Both the position numbers and the translations under genes were made by a program. DNA of 64,000 bases from assembly GCF_017573465.1 (NCBI RefSeq), contig NZ_JAGEPF010000004.1:310001-374000 (forward strand), read 5' to 3'. Origin of the DNA: Actinomadura violacea (GTDB lineage Bacteria; Actinomycetota; Actinomycetes; Streptosporangiales; Streptosporangiaceae). This document shows positions 1-9,275 of this stretch, one piece after another (within the stretch, counting starts at the first letter, position 1; each line of letters starts with the position of its first letter). The notes beneath the pieces were generated by a model. It did not search any database and was not told the origin of the DNA. It was given only the letters and a program-made list of their open reading frames with translations.

Positions 1-116
1 CGGCGGTGGAGAAGGAGTCCGGCGAGCGGCTGGAGCTGAAGGTGGACGTCGGGGGGATGTCGGAGGAGGAGGTCGAGCGGTCCCGCAAGGCCCTCTCCCG
101 GGTGCAGGTGAGCTGA
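1..116 (+). CDS. C-terminal fragment of an unidentified protein (5' end outside window)
   Basis: An open frame enters the window (first complete codon at base 3) and ends at TGA 114-116, leaving 37 residues rich in Glu/Arg/Val and ending RVQVS. It lies 16 bp upstream of the Fn3-like gene, so it is probably the previous cistron of the GTPase operon. Loci of this type often carry an Hsp70-like ATPase here, but the fragment is too short to show it. No motif is recognisable. Confidence 0.6.
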   Translation, partial: AVEKESGERLELKVDVGGMSEEEVERSRKALSRVQVS

Positions 117-132
117 GGGCCGGCGCGCCGCG

Positions 133-2781
133 GTGACGTTCGACGAGGAGTACCGGCGGGAGGTGCTGGAGCCGGCGCGGGCCGCGGGCGACCAGCCGCC
201 CGAGGACCTGCGCGTCCGGTACGCGCTGGCCGACCCGCTGACCGGGCCGGGCGTCGAGGCGCGGGTGAAGCAGGTGCGGCAGTGCTGGCGGCGGGCCCGC
301 GGCCAGCTGAAGTACCGCCGGCTGATCGACCGGCTGGAGGCCGAGCACCGGGAGCTGGCGCCGCTGTTCGCCGCCGCCGGGCGCGGCGACCTGCGGGCCC
401 TGGAGCAGCGGCTCGCCGGCGGCCGGGAGCGCGGCGAGCGGCGCCGCGCGCAGGCCCGCGCCGGGCTGGCGGACGCGGCCGGGTTCCTGCGCATGGTGGC
501 GCCCGCGGAGGTCGAGGCGATCGCCCGGACGGGCGGCGTCGCGCGCGCCGAGCTGGAGGCGCTGGCCGCCGCGGAGGGCGTGACGGTCCGGGAGCCGGAC
601 GCGCTGCCGTCCGCCGCGCCGTACCCCGCGTACCGGAAGGTCCGCGAGTCGCTCGGCGTGCTGGGCAAGCGGCACCTGCCGGACTTCCTGTTCGGGGCGC
701 GGATCGCGGGCCCGATCCGGGTGCTGGACGGGTTCGCCGCGCCCGCGACGCCGGGAGCACCCGGCGCGTCGGCGCTGCGCGGCGGGGTCCTGAAGCTCGA
801 CGCCGACGCGGTCGCCGCGGCCGGGGACGAGTGGGCGCGGCGCAGCCGCGACACCAGCACCACCCATGCCGGGACGGTCCTCGCGGCGCTGCGGTCGGGC
901 GCCGACCTCGCCGAGCTCGTCCGGTACGACATCGTGGACCGGCTGCGGGAGCGGTTCCGGCAGCGCGCGTCCGAGCGGGCGCTGCTGCGGTACGCGACCG
1001 AGGACCTCGGCGTCCACGCCGAGGACGCGCGGCGGCTGGTGTTCGCGGTGGTCCGGGAGACCGGGCTGGGCCCGGGCGGCGGCCTGGCCGGGCGGTTGCG
1101 CGCGCTGCTGGACGCGGGCGAGGTGTTCGCGGCGGCGGAGCTGGCGGACGCGTCCGGGGTCCCGGCGGCCGCTCAGGGCGATCCGGCGGAGGAGGAGGTG
1201 CTCGCCGCGGAGGCGCGGCACCGCCTCGACACGGCGCTGCGGCTGCGCGAGACCGCCGCGGCCGAGCCCGACCCGGACCGGGCGTGGCGGCTGCTCGCGG
1301 ACGCGCTGCGGCTCGTCCGGGACCTGCCCGGCGCCCGCGACCACCAGCAGCGGCTGCCGCCGCGGCCCGTCCCTTCGCTGCGCGCGGACATCGACACGGG
1401 CGCCGTGCGGCTGTCCTGGGAGCCGTCGCCGTCGACCGGCGGCGAGATCGAGTACGCGCTGGTGCGGCGGGCCGGGCGCCCGCCGCGCGGCGCGGGCGAC
1501 GGCGACGCGGTCGACGGGGAGCGCGACGAGCGGCCGCCGGTGAACGTCCCGCTGTACTACGGCGCGGTCGCGGTGCGCGGCGAGGCCGCCGCGCCGCCCG
1601 CCGTGGCGGGGCCGGTCGTCGTGCGGCCGGAGCCGGCCGAGGTCGAGCTGCTGTCCGGGGACGGGCAGGTCACCGGCCGGTGGCGGTGCCCGGCGGAGGC
1701 GGCGCGGGTCGTCGTCGTCCGGGACGGGACGCCGGTCGAGGCGGGCCGCGACGGGTTCCGCGAGCGGGTGCCGAACGGCCGCACGCACCACTACCTGGTC
1801 AGCGCCGTCTACCTGGACGAGGCGGGCCGGGAGGTCGCCACGCCGGGCGTGCGGGCGTCGGTGACGCCGAGCGCGCCGCCCGTGCCGGTCTACGAGCTGG
1901 CCGCCGAGCCCGACCCGGCCGACCCCGGCCTGCTGCGGGTGCGGTTCGCGCCGCCCGCGCACGGGACGGCGGAGCTGGTGCTGTCGGCGGGGCCGCCGCC
2001 GTGGCCGCGCAGCGCGCTCGTCCCGGTCGAGGAGGTGCGGCGGGAGACGCGGCGGCTCGCGGGGACGCCGGCGGCGGGCGGCCTCGCGGTGCGGCCCGGC
2101 GCGGGCGGCTGGCTGCTCGCGGTGACCGTCGCGGAGGGCACCGCCGCGATCGGCGCCTACCACCGGTACGTGAACCTGCCGCCGCCGCGCCGGCTCGTCG
2201 CCGAGCGGCGCGGCGACCACGTGCACGTCGGGTTCGACTGGCCGCCGGACGTCGCGGAGGTCGACCTGGTGTACCGCGTCGGCCGCGACCCGGCCCGCTC
2301 GCCCGGCCCGGACGGGGAGCGCCGCGAGACCGTCACCCGCGCCGCGTACGACACCCAGGGCGGCGTGCGGCTGCCCGTCCCCGAGGACGAGCCGGTCGCG
2401 CTGACGGTCGCGGCGGCCGGCACCGTCGGCGGGGCGCGGGTGACCGGCCCGCCGGTGACCGCCGAGGTCGAGGCGCGCACCGTCGTCCGCTACGACGTGG
2501 CGCGGTCGGGGCCGCCGTGGCGGCGGTCGCTGACGCTCCGGTTCACCTGCTCGCGACCGCTGCGGGTGGCGCGGCTGTCGCTGGTGCTGCGGCGCGGCCG
2601 GGTGATGCCGCACCGGGCCGGCGACGGCGAGACGCTCGGCACGTGGGAGCAGGTGCCGGTGCCGGGCGAGCTGTCGGTGGCCGTCCCGGACGCGTCCGCG
2701 CCGTACTGGCTGCGCTGCTTCGCCGATGATGATGTCATCGAACTCACCGATCCCCCGATCCGCCGACTCCAGGTCCCGTGA
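133..2781 (+). CDS. Fn3-like multi-domain protein of a GTPase system
   Basis: An 882-residue cytoplasmic-looking protein with no signal peptide or membrane segment. The N-terminal ~400 residues are charged, Ala/Arg/Glu-rich and helical; a conserved-looking segment near 35-70 is rich in Arg, Trp and Tyr. From about residue 410 to the end come roughly five immunoglobulin/Fn3-like beta modules, seen as repeated 'VRLSWEP', 'VTGRWRCP', 'LRVRFAPP' and 'VHVGFDWP' strands. The GTG start at 133 follows the previous stop by 16 bp. The stop overlaps the next start as GTGA, so it is translationally coupled to the GTPase gene at 2778. Proteins of this shape are known beside double-GTPase systems. A scaffold or sensor role is inferred; the exact family is not recognised. 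Confidence 0.75.
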   Translation: MTFDEEYRREVLEPARAAGDQPPEDLRVRYALADPLTGPGVEARVKQVRQCWRRARGQLKYRRLIDRLEAEHRELAPLFAAAGRGDLRALEQRLAGGRERGERRRAQARAGLADAAGFLRMVAPAEVEAIARTGGVARAELEALAAAEGVTVREPDALPSAAPYPAYRKVRESLGVLGKRHLPDFLFGARIAGPIRVLDGFAAPATPGAPGASALRGGVLKLDADAVAAAGDEWARRSRDTSTTHAGTVLAALRSGADLAELVRYDIVDRLRERFRQRASERALLRYATEDLGVHAEDARRLVFAVVRETGLGPGGGLAGRLRALLDAGEVFAAAELADASGVPAAAQGDPAEEEVLAAEARHRLDTALRLRETAAAEPDPDRAWRLLADALRLVRDLPGARDHQQRLPPRPVPSLRADIDTGAVRLSWEPSPSTGGEIEYALVRRAGRPPRGAGDGDAVDGERDERPPVNVPLYYGAVAVRGEAAAPPAVAGPVVVRPEPAEVELLSGDGQVTGRWRCPAEAARVVVVRDGTPVEAGRDGFRERVPNGRTHHYLVSAVYLDEAGREVATPGVRASVTPSAPPVPVYELAAEPDPADPGLLRVRFAPPAHGTAELVLSAGPPPWPRSALVPVEEVRRETRRLAGTPAAGGLAVRPGAGGWLLAVTVAEGTAAIGAYHRYVNLPPPRRLVAERRGDHVHVGFDWPPDVAEVDLVYRVGRDPARSPGPDGERRETVTRAAYDTQGGVRLPVPEDEPVALTVAAAGTVGGARVTGPPVTAEVEARTVVRYDVARSGPPWRRSLTLRFTCSRPLRVARLSLVLRRGRVMPHRAGDGETLGTWEQVPVPGELSVAVPDASAPYWLRCFADDDVIELTDPPIRRLQVP

Positions 2782-4025
2782 TGACCAGACCCCTCGCCCG
2801 GCTGCCGGGCGCGTCCGCGCGGCTCTTCCCCCGGCAGGGCGTGACCTGCCCGTACTGCTTCGCGTCCGTCGCGCCGCAGCGGATCCTGTTCCGCTGCCGC
2901 GGGCAGGCGGGGCGGCGGCAGGGCTGCGCGCCCGTCCTCGACGAGCGGCTCGCCGCCTACACCGGGTCGACGGCGGGCGCGTCGCTGCCGCCGGTGTTCG
3001 CCGCGCCGGGCCGCAAGGGCCGCGCCGACTGCCCCGAGTGCGGCGTCCCGACGGGGAACCGGGCGTGCCCGGAGTGCCACAACCCGCTGCCGTCGGCGTA
3101 CTGCGACTCCCCCGGCCGGATCGTCGCGCTGGTCGGCGCGAAGAACGCGGGCAAGAGCACCTACATCGCGGTGCTGCTGCACGAGCTGATGAACCGCGTC
3201 GGAACGGAGCTGGACGCCTCGCTCGTCGCGTGCGACGACCGGACCATCGAGCGCTACAAGCGCGACTTCGCGCGCCCGCTGCTGGAGGAGCGGCGGCTGC
3301 TGCCGACGACCGCGAGCGCCGCGACCGGGCCGCGCGAGCCGCTGGTCTACCTGCTGACGCGGACGCGCCGCGCCCGGTTCGCGCGGGCGCGCAACGACTC
3401 CCTCGCGCTGGTGCTGTTCGACACCGCCGGCGAGGACCTGCGCTCCCGCGAGGTCACCGACCTGCACCTGCGGTACCTGGAGGCGGCGGACGCGATCATC
3501 TTCCTCGTCGACCCGCTGGAGCTGGCGGGGGCGCGCGCGGGGGTGTCCGACACCGTCCCGGAGCCGCGCGGGTCCGCCGACGATCCGGACAGCGAGCCGC
3601 TGAACATCATCGCGCGGGTCACCGACGCGCTGCGGCAGCGGCACGGCACCCGTCCCGGCGAGCCGCTGCCGGTGCCGGCCGCGGTCGCCCTCACCAAGAT
3701 CGACGCGCTGCGCCCCGACCTGCTGCGGCAGTCGGCGCTGCGCCGCTCCCGCACCGGCGCGGGAGTGCTCGACCTCGACGACCGGGACGCGGTGAACGAG
3801 CAGGTCAGGGCACTGCTGCACGATTGGCAGGCGGGGCAGCTCGACACCTACCTCGGCCAGCAGTACGCCGAGCACGCGCTGTTCGGGCTGTCGGCGCTCG
3901 GCGGCGTCCCCGAGGACGGCCGGGTCGGCGCGGGCGGCGTCCGCCCCCACCGCGCCGAGGACCCGCTGCTCTGGCTGCTGTACCGGTTCGGGATGCTCGA
4001 CGGCGTCCGGCCTGGAGGTTCGTGA
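2778..4025 (+). CDS. Zinc-ribbon TRAFAC-class GTPase (double-GTPase system, soluble partner)
   Basis: A 415-residue predicted GTPase. Two Cys pairs begin the protein: CPYC at 24-27, then CPEC-x7-CPEC around 85-99, a zinc ribbon. The P-loop GAKNAGKST lies at about 120-128, the G3 motif DTAGED near 215 and the G4 motif TKID near 306. The order P-loop, DxxG, xKxD is typical of TRAFAC GTPases; this variant resembles the 'double-GTPase' families (DO-GTPase) found next to GAP1 proteins. It has no membrane segment. The start overlaps the upstream stop (GTGA; an ATG at 2781 is an alternative) and its own stop overlaps the next start the same way, so the genes are probably made in fixed ratio. Likely role: a nucleotide-dependent switch working with the membrane GTPase at 6750. 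Confidence 0.82.
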   Translation: MMTRPLARLPGASARLFPRQGVTCPYCFASVAPQRILFRCRGQAGRRQGCAPVLDERLAAYTGSTAGASLPPVFAAPGRKGRADCPECGVPTGNRACPECHNPLPSAYCDSPGRIVALVGAKNAGKSTYIAVLLHELMNRVGTELDASLVACDDRTIERYKRDFARPLLEERRLLPTTASAATGPREPLVYLLTRTRRARFARARNDSLALVLFDTAGEDLRSREVTDLHLRYLEAADAIIFLVDPLELAGARAGVSDTVPEPRGSADDPDSEPLNIIARVTDALRQRHGTRPGEPLPVPAAVALTKIDALRPDLLRQSALRRSRTGAGVLDLDDRDAVNEQVRALLHDWQAGQLDTYLGQQYAEHALFGLSALGGVPEDGRVGAGGVRPHRAEDPLLWLLYRFGMLDGVRPGGS

Positions 4026-6745
4026 CGGTGGCTTGGCAGCTGCACTACACCTCCGCGCGGCGCGGGCCGACCGGCCGGGCCGGGTTCCAGTTCGTCGCCG
4101 AGACGCCCGGCCTGCCCGACGGGCTGCGCGCGGCCGTCACGCCGTACATGTCGTACCGGCCGCCCCCGGACGCGCCGCTGTCCCCCGACGACGCCGAGCT
4201 GAGCGCGTTCCCCGTCTCGCTCCTCTACGACCTGGTGGACGGGCGGCCGCTGCTGCTGCGCTGCCGCTACCTGGGCCGCGACTACTCGGGCCGGTACGGC
4301 AACTTCTTCGCGCACGCGGTGGTCGCCGACCCCGACGAGCTGGAGGGGCTGCGCCCCGCCGAGCTGTGGCACGCGCCGATGTGGACGCCGCTGCCGGGCG
4401 GCGGCGACCTCGACGAGCTGGACGACCTCGCGCCGGGCGCCGCGCTCGACCCCGAGTCGCTCGCGGCGTGGCTCGCGGCGTCCGGGCCGGCCGACCCGTA
4501 CGGGACGCTGGCGCGGCTGGTCGACGCGGTCGCCGACGTCCTCGGCCGGGGGCACGGCCGGATCGTGCTGGTCGCCGCCGACGTCGAGCTGATCGCCCGC
4601 TGGATCGCCGTGGTGTCGTACTCGCTGCCGGTCGCGGCGACGGCGCGGCTGTCATTCGTCACCTACACCGCCGACCCCGACGGCGCCGCGCAGCGCCTCG
4701 TCGGCACGACACCGGACGTGTGGGCGGCGGTGCGGCACCACGCGTCGCATGCGCTGGCCGTCGACCTGCACGGCGGCCTCACCGGCGCGGGCGAGGCGTC
4801 GCGCTTCGCGCGGGCCGTCGCGGCGTGCTGGCGCGACGCCGACTTCCCCGGCCTCGACGCGCTCGGCGAGCTCGCGCCGCCGGCCGGCGCGGCGCCGCCC
4901 GAGCCCACGGCGCTGGAGGGCGCCGCGACGCTGCTGGCGCTGTGCCGCCGCGAGGGCCCCGTGACGCCGGACGAGGAGAGCGCGGCGGCGGCGCTGCTGG
5001 CGAGGCCCGGCGCGCACGTCCCGGACTGGGTGTGGCGCGACCTGGCGCCGGGCGTCGCGTCGATGGGGCTGGAGCTGGCGCTCGCCGTCCACGGGCAGGC
5101 CCTCGCCGCGGGCGCGACCGGCGTCGCGCGCGACTGCGCGGCGCGGATCGCGGTGCTCGCGCTGTCGGACCCGGCCGCGCGGGAGCGGATGCCGGAGCTG
5201 CCGGAACGCGCCGACGAGCTGGAGCCTCGCGTGTCGCAGGCGCTCGCGGACGCGCCCGACCTGGCGGAGGTCGCGGCCGTCGCGGCGGTCGCCGCCCGCG
5301 CCGGAACCCGCCTCGACCTGGACGAACTCGCCTCTGCGGCGGCGGGACGGGCGCGCCTCGGCGCCGCCGACCTGCCCGCCGCGCACCGCGCCTGCCCGCC
5401 CGCCGCACGCGACGCGCTGCTCGACGGCGCCGTCACCGGCCTGGCCGCGGCGGCGCGCCGCGAGCGGGCCGCGGCGCTCACCCCGGCGACCTGCGACCTG
5501 CTCTACGAGCACGCCGCCGACCGCCTCCGCGCCGTCCCCGCGGTCGCGATACCGGTGCTCGCCTCGATCGGCCGCCGCGACCGTCCGCGCCGCATCACGA
5601 TCACCGCGGAACTCCTCCGCCTGACCGGCCCCACCACCCCGCAGGACGCGGCCCCAACCGGCGGCCCGACCACCGAAAGCGCCCGCCCAGACACGGAACC
5701 GCACTCCCGCACGGAAGCGCACTTCCGCACGGAATCGCACACCGGCGCGGCACCGCATTCCCACCCGGAAGCACGCCCCGGCGCGGCACCGCACTCCCGC
5801 ATGGAATCGCGCCCCGGCGCGGCACCGCGCTCCGGCGCGGCACCGCGCTCCGGCGCGGCACCGCGCTCCGGCGCGGCACCGCGCTCCGGCGCGGCACCGC
5901 GCCCCGGCGCGGCACCGCGCCCCGGCGCGGCACCGCGCTCCGGCGCGGCACCGCGCCCCGGCGTGGGACCGCGCTCCCGCGGGGAAGCGGGCTCCGGCGC
6001 GGAGGCCGGGAGGTCCGGGCGGGCGGGTCGCTCGGCGGACGTCGACGCGGCGCTCGCGGAGGTGTGGGCCGCGCCGCCTTCGGCGACCGAGTGCGTCGAC
6101 CTGCTCGACGCGTTCGGCAAGGAGCTGGCGGACCGCCCGGTGCTGGCCGTCCTGCCGTCGCGGACGTTCGAGCGCCTCGGCTGCGACGCCCTCGCCGGCG
6201 CGGAGAGCCTGCGGCTCGCGGCGCGCGTGCAGGCCGTGCTGCCGGACGGGCGCGCAGCCGCGGACGCCGCCGCCGTCCGCGCCTACGCCGACGCGATCAC
6301 CGCCTCCCGCCCGGACGAGGCGGCGCGGGCGATGGACGCGCTGGCGGGCGCGCGCGGCGCGTCGGCGCGGCTCACCGGCGAGTCGTTCGAGGCGGCCGCG
6401 CGGCATCTGTGCCGCCGCCCGCCGGCGTTCCGCGCCGCGCTGCTCGCCGCCGTGCCCGCGCCCGTCCGGGCCCGGATCGCCGCCCGCTGGACCGCCGAGC
6501 TGCCCGCGCGCGCCCGCGCCGGCCGCGCCCAGCTGCGCGGCGCCGACGTCGAGCGCCGCGACGACCTGATCGAGATCGTGCTGCGGCTGCGGACGCGCGG
6601 GATCGCCGAACCGGGCCTGGAGGCGTGGGCGCGCGCCGCCGCGGGCCGCTGGCTCGCCGCCCGGCAGCTCGACGCGCGCCTGGCCGGCCGGCCGGAGCTG
6701 CGCGCCGCGCTGAAGGACCTCCTCGCCGGGGACGGGGAGGGGTGA
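4022..6745 (+). CDS. GTPase-associated protein 1-like (GAP1), with repeat-expanded linker
   Basis: A 907-residue protein starting at a GTG that overlaps the GTPase stop. The N-terminal ~150 residues (WQLHYTSARRG, PYMSYRPPPD, GRYGNFFAHAVV) match my memory of the GAP1 N-terminal domain that accompanies double-GTPases. An alpha-helical, Ala-rich middle region follows. Residues ~555-670 are a low-complexity linker, His/Glu/Arg-rich at first and then (RSGAAP)n, coded by an 18-bp tandem repeat. A helical C-terminal domain ends the protein. There is no signal peptide or transmembrane helix. Its place between the two GTPase genes suggests it is their effector or adaptor. The linker is unusual and likely varies in length between strains. 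Confidence 0.75.
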   Translation: MTVAWQLHYTSARRGPTGRAGFQFVAETPGLPDGLRAAVTPYMSYRPPPDAPLSPDDAELSAFPVSLLYDLVDGRPLLLRCRYLGRDYSGRYGNFFAHAVVADPDELEGLRPAELWHAPMWTPLPGGGDLDELDDLAPGAALDPESLAAWLAASGPADPYGTLARLVDAVADVLGRGHGRIVLVAADVELIARWIAVVSYSLPVAATARLSFVTYTADPDGAAQRLVGTTPDVWAAVRHHASHALAVDLHGGLTGAGEASRFARAVAACWRDADFPGLDALGELAPPAGAAPPEPTALEGAATLLALCRREGPVTPDEESAAAALLARPGAHVPDWVWRDLAPGVASMGLELALAVHGQALAAGATGVARDCAARIAVLALSDPAARERMPELPERADELEPRVSQALADAPDLAEVAAVAAVAARAGTRLDLDELASAAAGRARLGAADLPAAHRACPPAARDALLDGAVTGLAAAARRERAAALTPATCDLLYEHAADRLRAVPAVAIPVLASIGRRDRPRRITITAELLRLTGPTTPQDAAPTGGPTTESARPDTEPHSRTEAHFRTESHTGAAPHSHPEARPGAAPHSRMESRPGAAPRSGAAPRSGAAPRSGAAPRSGAAPRPGAAPRPGAAPRSGAAPRPGVGPRSRGEAGSGAEAGRSGRAGRSADVDAALAEVWAAPPSATECVDLLDAFGKELADRPVLAVLPSRTFERLGCDALAGAESLRLAARVQAVLPDGRAAADAAAVRAYADAITASRPDEAARAMDALAGARGASARLTGESFEAAARHLCRRPPAFRAALLAAVPAPVRARIAARWTAELPARARAGRAQLRGADVERRDDLIEIVLRLRTRGIAEPGLEAWARAAAGRWLAARQLDARLAGRPELRAALKDLLAGDGEG
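5809..5970 (+). repeat. 18-bp coding minisatellite, nine units
   Basis: Nine head-to-tail 18-bp units of gcgctccggcgcggcacc (some with gccccg, the last diverged) lie inside the GAP1-like gene. In frame each unit reads Arg-Ser/Pro-Gly-Ala-Ala-Pro. From about 5690 to 5808 a looser, older version of the same repeat is visible with His/Glu/Met substitutions. The period is a multiple of three, so copy-number changes keep the frame. The reverse strand is also open through the repeat. Confidence 0.95.
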
Positions 6746-6749
6746 GCCC

Positions 6750-8474
6750 GTGCAGATCGTGATCGTGCTGCTGCTGGCCGCGGTGTGGGCCGCCGCGATG
6801 TGGCTCGGGTTCTGGTACGTGTTCCCGGTGCTGTTCCCCGCGACGCTGATCGTCGCGGGCGCCGCCGCGCTCGGCGTGTACTACCTCAACGCGTGCCGCA
6901 CGCTCGCCCCGTCCGCGCTCGACGGCCCGTCCCCCGTCGCCGCACCGGACGTCGCCTACCGCAACTACCTGCTCGTCCAGGTGTGGCGCGACTGGTGGAC
7001 GATCAGCCGGACCGTCGTCCCGCAGGTGTACCGGATCGCGTCCGGCATCGTCGTCCGGCTCACCCGGACGCTGCTCGGCGGGCTCTGGGGGTTCTTCGCG
7101 TTCCCGATCTGGGTGGCGCTGTGCGCCGGGATCGTCGCGGCGGCCGTCCCGGCGGCGGCGTTCGTGCTGGCGCTGACCGTGCTGTACGGGGTCGTCGCGG
7201 CGGTCGGGCTGGCGGCGTGGCTGGCGTGCGTGCTGGTCCTCGCGGCGGTCGAGAGGGTCTTCATGGCGTACGGGCGGATCCTGCAGACCTGCCCGCACCC
7301 GTTCTGCTACGAGCGGATCGGCCTGCCCGAGTACGAGTGCCCCGGCTGCGGCGCCCGCCACGCGCGCCTGTCGCCCGGCGCCGCCGGGGCGTTCCGGCAT
7401 GTGTGCCGGTGCGGCGCGCGGTTGCCCACGACCGTCCCGCTGGGCCGGTTCCGGCTCGCGGCGTACTGCCCGCACTGCGGCGGGCGCCTCCCCGAGCGCA
7501 TTGGGCGCGTCCGCGTCGAGCCGCTGCCGTTCGTCGGCGGGCCCGCGGCGGGGAAGACCACGTTCATGTTCCTCGGCATCCGGGCGCTGCACGCGCGCGC
7601 CCGGTCCCAGCACGGGCGGCTGGCGTTCGTGGAGCAGCGGCACGCGCAGGCGTACGCGGGCGCGATCCGCGAGTTCCGGCGCGGCGGGCGGCCCGCCAAG
7701 ACCGGCCCGGAACTGCCGCTCGCCACCATGGTCGACGTCGACCTGCCCGGCCGCGCCCGCCGCATCCTGTACCTGTTCGACCCGGCGGGCGAGCACTACA
7801 CCGGCGCGACCGAGGTCGAGTCGCTGCGCTACCTCGACCACGGCGAGGCGCTGCTGTTCGTCGTCGACCCGTTCGCGCTCCCCCAGGTCCGGCGCGCCCT
7901 CGCGCAGGACGAGCGGGACCTCGTCGACCACGCCGCCGCGTCCTCGGAGGAGGACCCCGCCGACACCCTGCAGCGGGTCCTGAACGACCTGCGCTCCCGT
8001 CCCGACCAGGGGCGGCAGAAGCGCGTCGCCGTCATCGTCACCAAGACCGACCTGCTCGTCCGCACCGAGATCGGCCGCTGCCTCGGCCACGACGGCGACG
8101 TGCGGGCCTGGCTGGACGGGGTCGGGCTCGGCAACACCGTCCGCACCCTGGAGCAGGTCGCCGGGCAGGTCCGCTACTTCGCCTCCGGCCTCGCGACCGA
8201 GCCCGCCGACGTCGCCGACCTGCTCGGCTGGGCGTCGGGCCTCGCCCCCGCCGCCCCGTCCGGCGGCGACCACCCCGTCACCGCCGGCGACGCGCAGGAA
8301 GTCCCCGGCACCGCGCCGCTGCGCGCCCCCTGGCCGGTCCGCGGCCGCGGCTCCGGCCGGGTCCCCGCCGGCTACCAGGCCGGACGCTGGGCCGTGCTGT
8401 GCGGGCTGTCGGTGCTGACCGTCGCGGCCGTCACCGGCGCGGTCGTCGCCGCCGCCGAGCGATTCCCGTTCTGA
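6750..8474 (+). CDS. Membrane-anchored zinc-ribbon GTPase (second GTPase of the system)
   Basis: A 574-residue membrane GTPase. Residues ~1-50 form one or two hydrophobic helices and ~110-165 two or three more. A Cys-rich ribbon follows (CYERIG, CPGCG, CRCG, CPHCGG; ~185-250). The P-loop GGPAAGKT is at 263-270, the DPAGE G3 motif at 344 and the G4 motif TKTD at 431-434. One C-terminal transmembrane helix ends at EERFPF-like residues (AERFPF). The GTG start lies 4 bp after the GAP1 stop with a strong upstream ggggagggg ribosome site; a GTG at 6742 is in another frame. With the soluble GTPase it makes a two-GTPase set, which suggests threshold sensing at the membrane. It is the last gene of the operon. 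Confidence 0.8.
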   Translation: MQIVIVLLLAAVWAAAMWLGFWYVFPVLFPATLIVAGAAALGVYYLNACRTLAPSALDGPSPVAAPDVAYRNYLLVQVWRDWWTISRTVVPQVYRIASGIVVRLTRTLLGGLWGFFAFPIWVALCAGIVAAAVPAAAFVLALTVLYGVVAAVGLAAWLACVLVLAAVERVFMAYGRILQTCPHPFCYERIGLPEYECPGCGARHARLSPGAAGAFRHVCRCGARLPTTVPLGRFRLAAYCPHCGGRLPERIGRVRVEPLPFVGGPAAGKTTFMFLGIRALHARARSQHGRLAFVEQRHAQAYAGAIREFRRGGRPAKTGPELPLATMVDVDLPGRARRILYLFDPAGEHYTGATEVESLRYLDHGEALLFVVDPFALPQVRRALAQDERDLVDHAAASSEEDPADTLQRVLNDLRSRPDQGRQKRVAVIVTKTDLLVRTEIGRCLGHDGDVRAWLDGVGLGNTVRTLEQVAGQVRYFASGLATEPADVADLLGWASGLAPAAPSGGDHPVTAGDAQEVPGTAPLRAPWPVRGRGSGRVPAGYQAGRWAVLCGLSVLTVAAVTGAVVAAAERFPF

Positions 8475-8587
8475 CCCGCATGTGACGGATCGCACCTCCT
8501 GACGCGGCAGATAACGGACCGTCATCCGGTTACACCCTCTCGGAGCCGCCCGGACCCGCGGCTTCCCTTCGACCGAGAGGTGGGAAC
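8475..8587. promoter_or_regulatory. Intergenic region with imperfect inverted repeat
   Basis: This 113-bp gap separates the GTPase operon from the nitroreductase gene. Around 8511-8532 the sequence taacgga...tccggtta forms an imperfect inverted repeat with one bulged base. It could be an operator or weak terminator. A clear ribosome site (gagaggtggga) precedes the ATG at 8588. No convincing -35/-10 pair was seen. Confidence 0.3.
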
Positions 8588-9196
8588 ATGACGACGATCG
8601 CGCCCGAAGGGCTGCTCGCCATCGACGACGCGACCCAGGACCTGCTGTTCCGCGAGGCCCGCACCGCCAACGCGTTCAGCGCCGAACCCGTGACCGACGA
8701 GCAGCTGCGCGCGATCTACGACCTCGTCAAGTGGGCGCCGACCGCGATGAACGCCCAGCCGCTCCGGCTCGTCGCCGTCCGCACCGCCGAGGCGCGCGAG
8801 CGGCTCCTGCCGCTGATGGCCGAGGGCAACCGGGCCAAGACCGCCTCCGCGCCGCTGACCCTCATCGTCGCCGCCGACGAGGACTTCCACGAGCACCTCC
8901 CGGTCACCTTCCCGCACAAGGAGGGCGCCCGCGAGGCCCTGCACGACAGCCCGGGCCGCCCCGCCATGGCCCGCTTCAACGCCTCGATCCAGCTCGGCTA
9001 CCTCATCCTCGGCATCCGCGCCGCCGGCCTGGCCGCCGGGCCCATGGCGGGCTTCGACGCCGCCGCCGTCGAGCGGGAGTTCCTCGCGGGCAACCAGCGC
9101 GCGATCGCCGTCGTCAACGCCGGCAGGCCCGGCCCGGACGCCTGGTTCCCGCGCAACCCCCGCCTCGGGTTCGAGCAGGCCGTGACGATGGTGTAG
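8588..9196 (+). CDS. Nitroreductase-family protein (malonic semialdehyde reductase RutE-like)
   Basis: A 202-residue FMN-dependent oxidoreductase of the nitroreductase fold, normal length for the RutE/HadB-like subgroup. Typical marks are the early F(R/S)-x-A-R-T-A-N-A-F segment with 'KWAPTAMNAQP' (residues ~50-60) contacting FMN, and the C-terminal 'GLAAGPMAGFD' segment. RutE-type enzymes reduce malonic semialdehyde to 3-hydroxypropionate with NAD(P)H in pyrimidine degradation; no other rut gene is near, so the substrate is open. It is soluble and cytoplasmic. Followed 79 bp later by an efflux gene on the same strand, possibly as a small detoxification unit. Confidence 0.82.
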   Translation: MTTIAPEGLLAIDDATQDLLFREARTANAFSAEPVTDEQLRAIYDLVKWAPTAMNAQPLRLVAVRTAEARERLLPLMAEGNRAKTASAPLTLIVAADEDFHEHLPVTFPHKEGAREALHDSPGRPAMARFNASIQLGYLILGIRAAGLAAGPMAGFDAAAVEREFLAGNQRAIAVVNAGRPGPDAWFPRNPRLGFEQAVTMV

Positions 9197-9275
9197 GTGT
9201 GTTCTCGCAGGTGGGCGACCCCCTGCCCGACCCGCAGCCGCTGCCCCGCCGGCCGGCCCGAACGACGGAGGACCG

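Noticed and set aside
5809-5970. Possible CRISPR array
   Set aside because: The repeats are contiguous 18-bp units without spacers, lie in a coding frame, and no cas gene is present.
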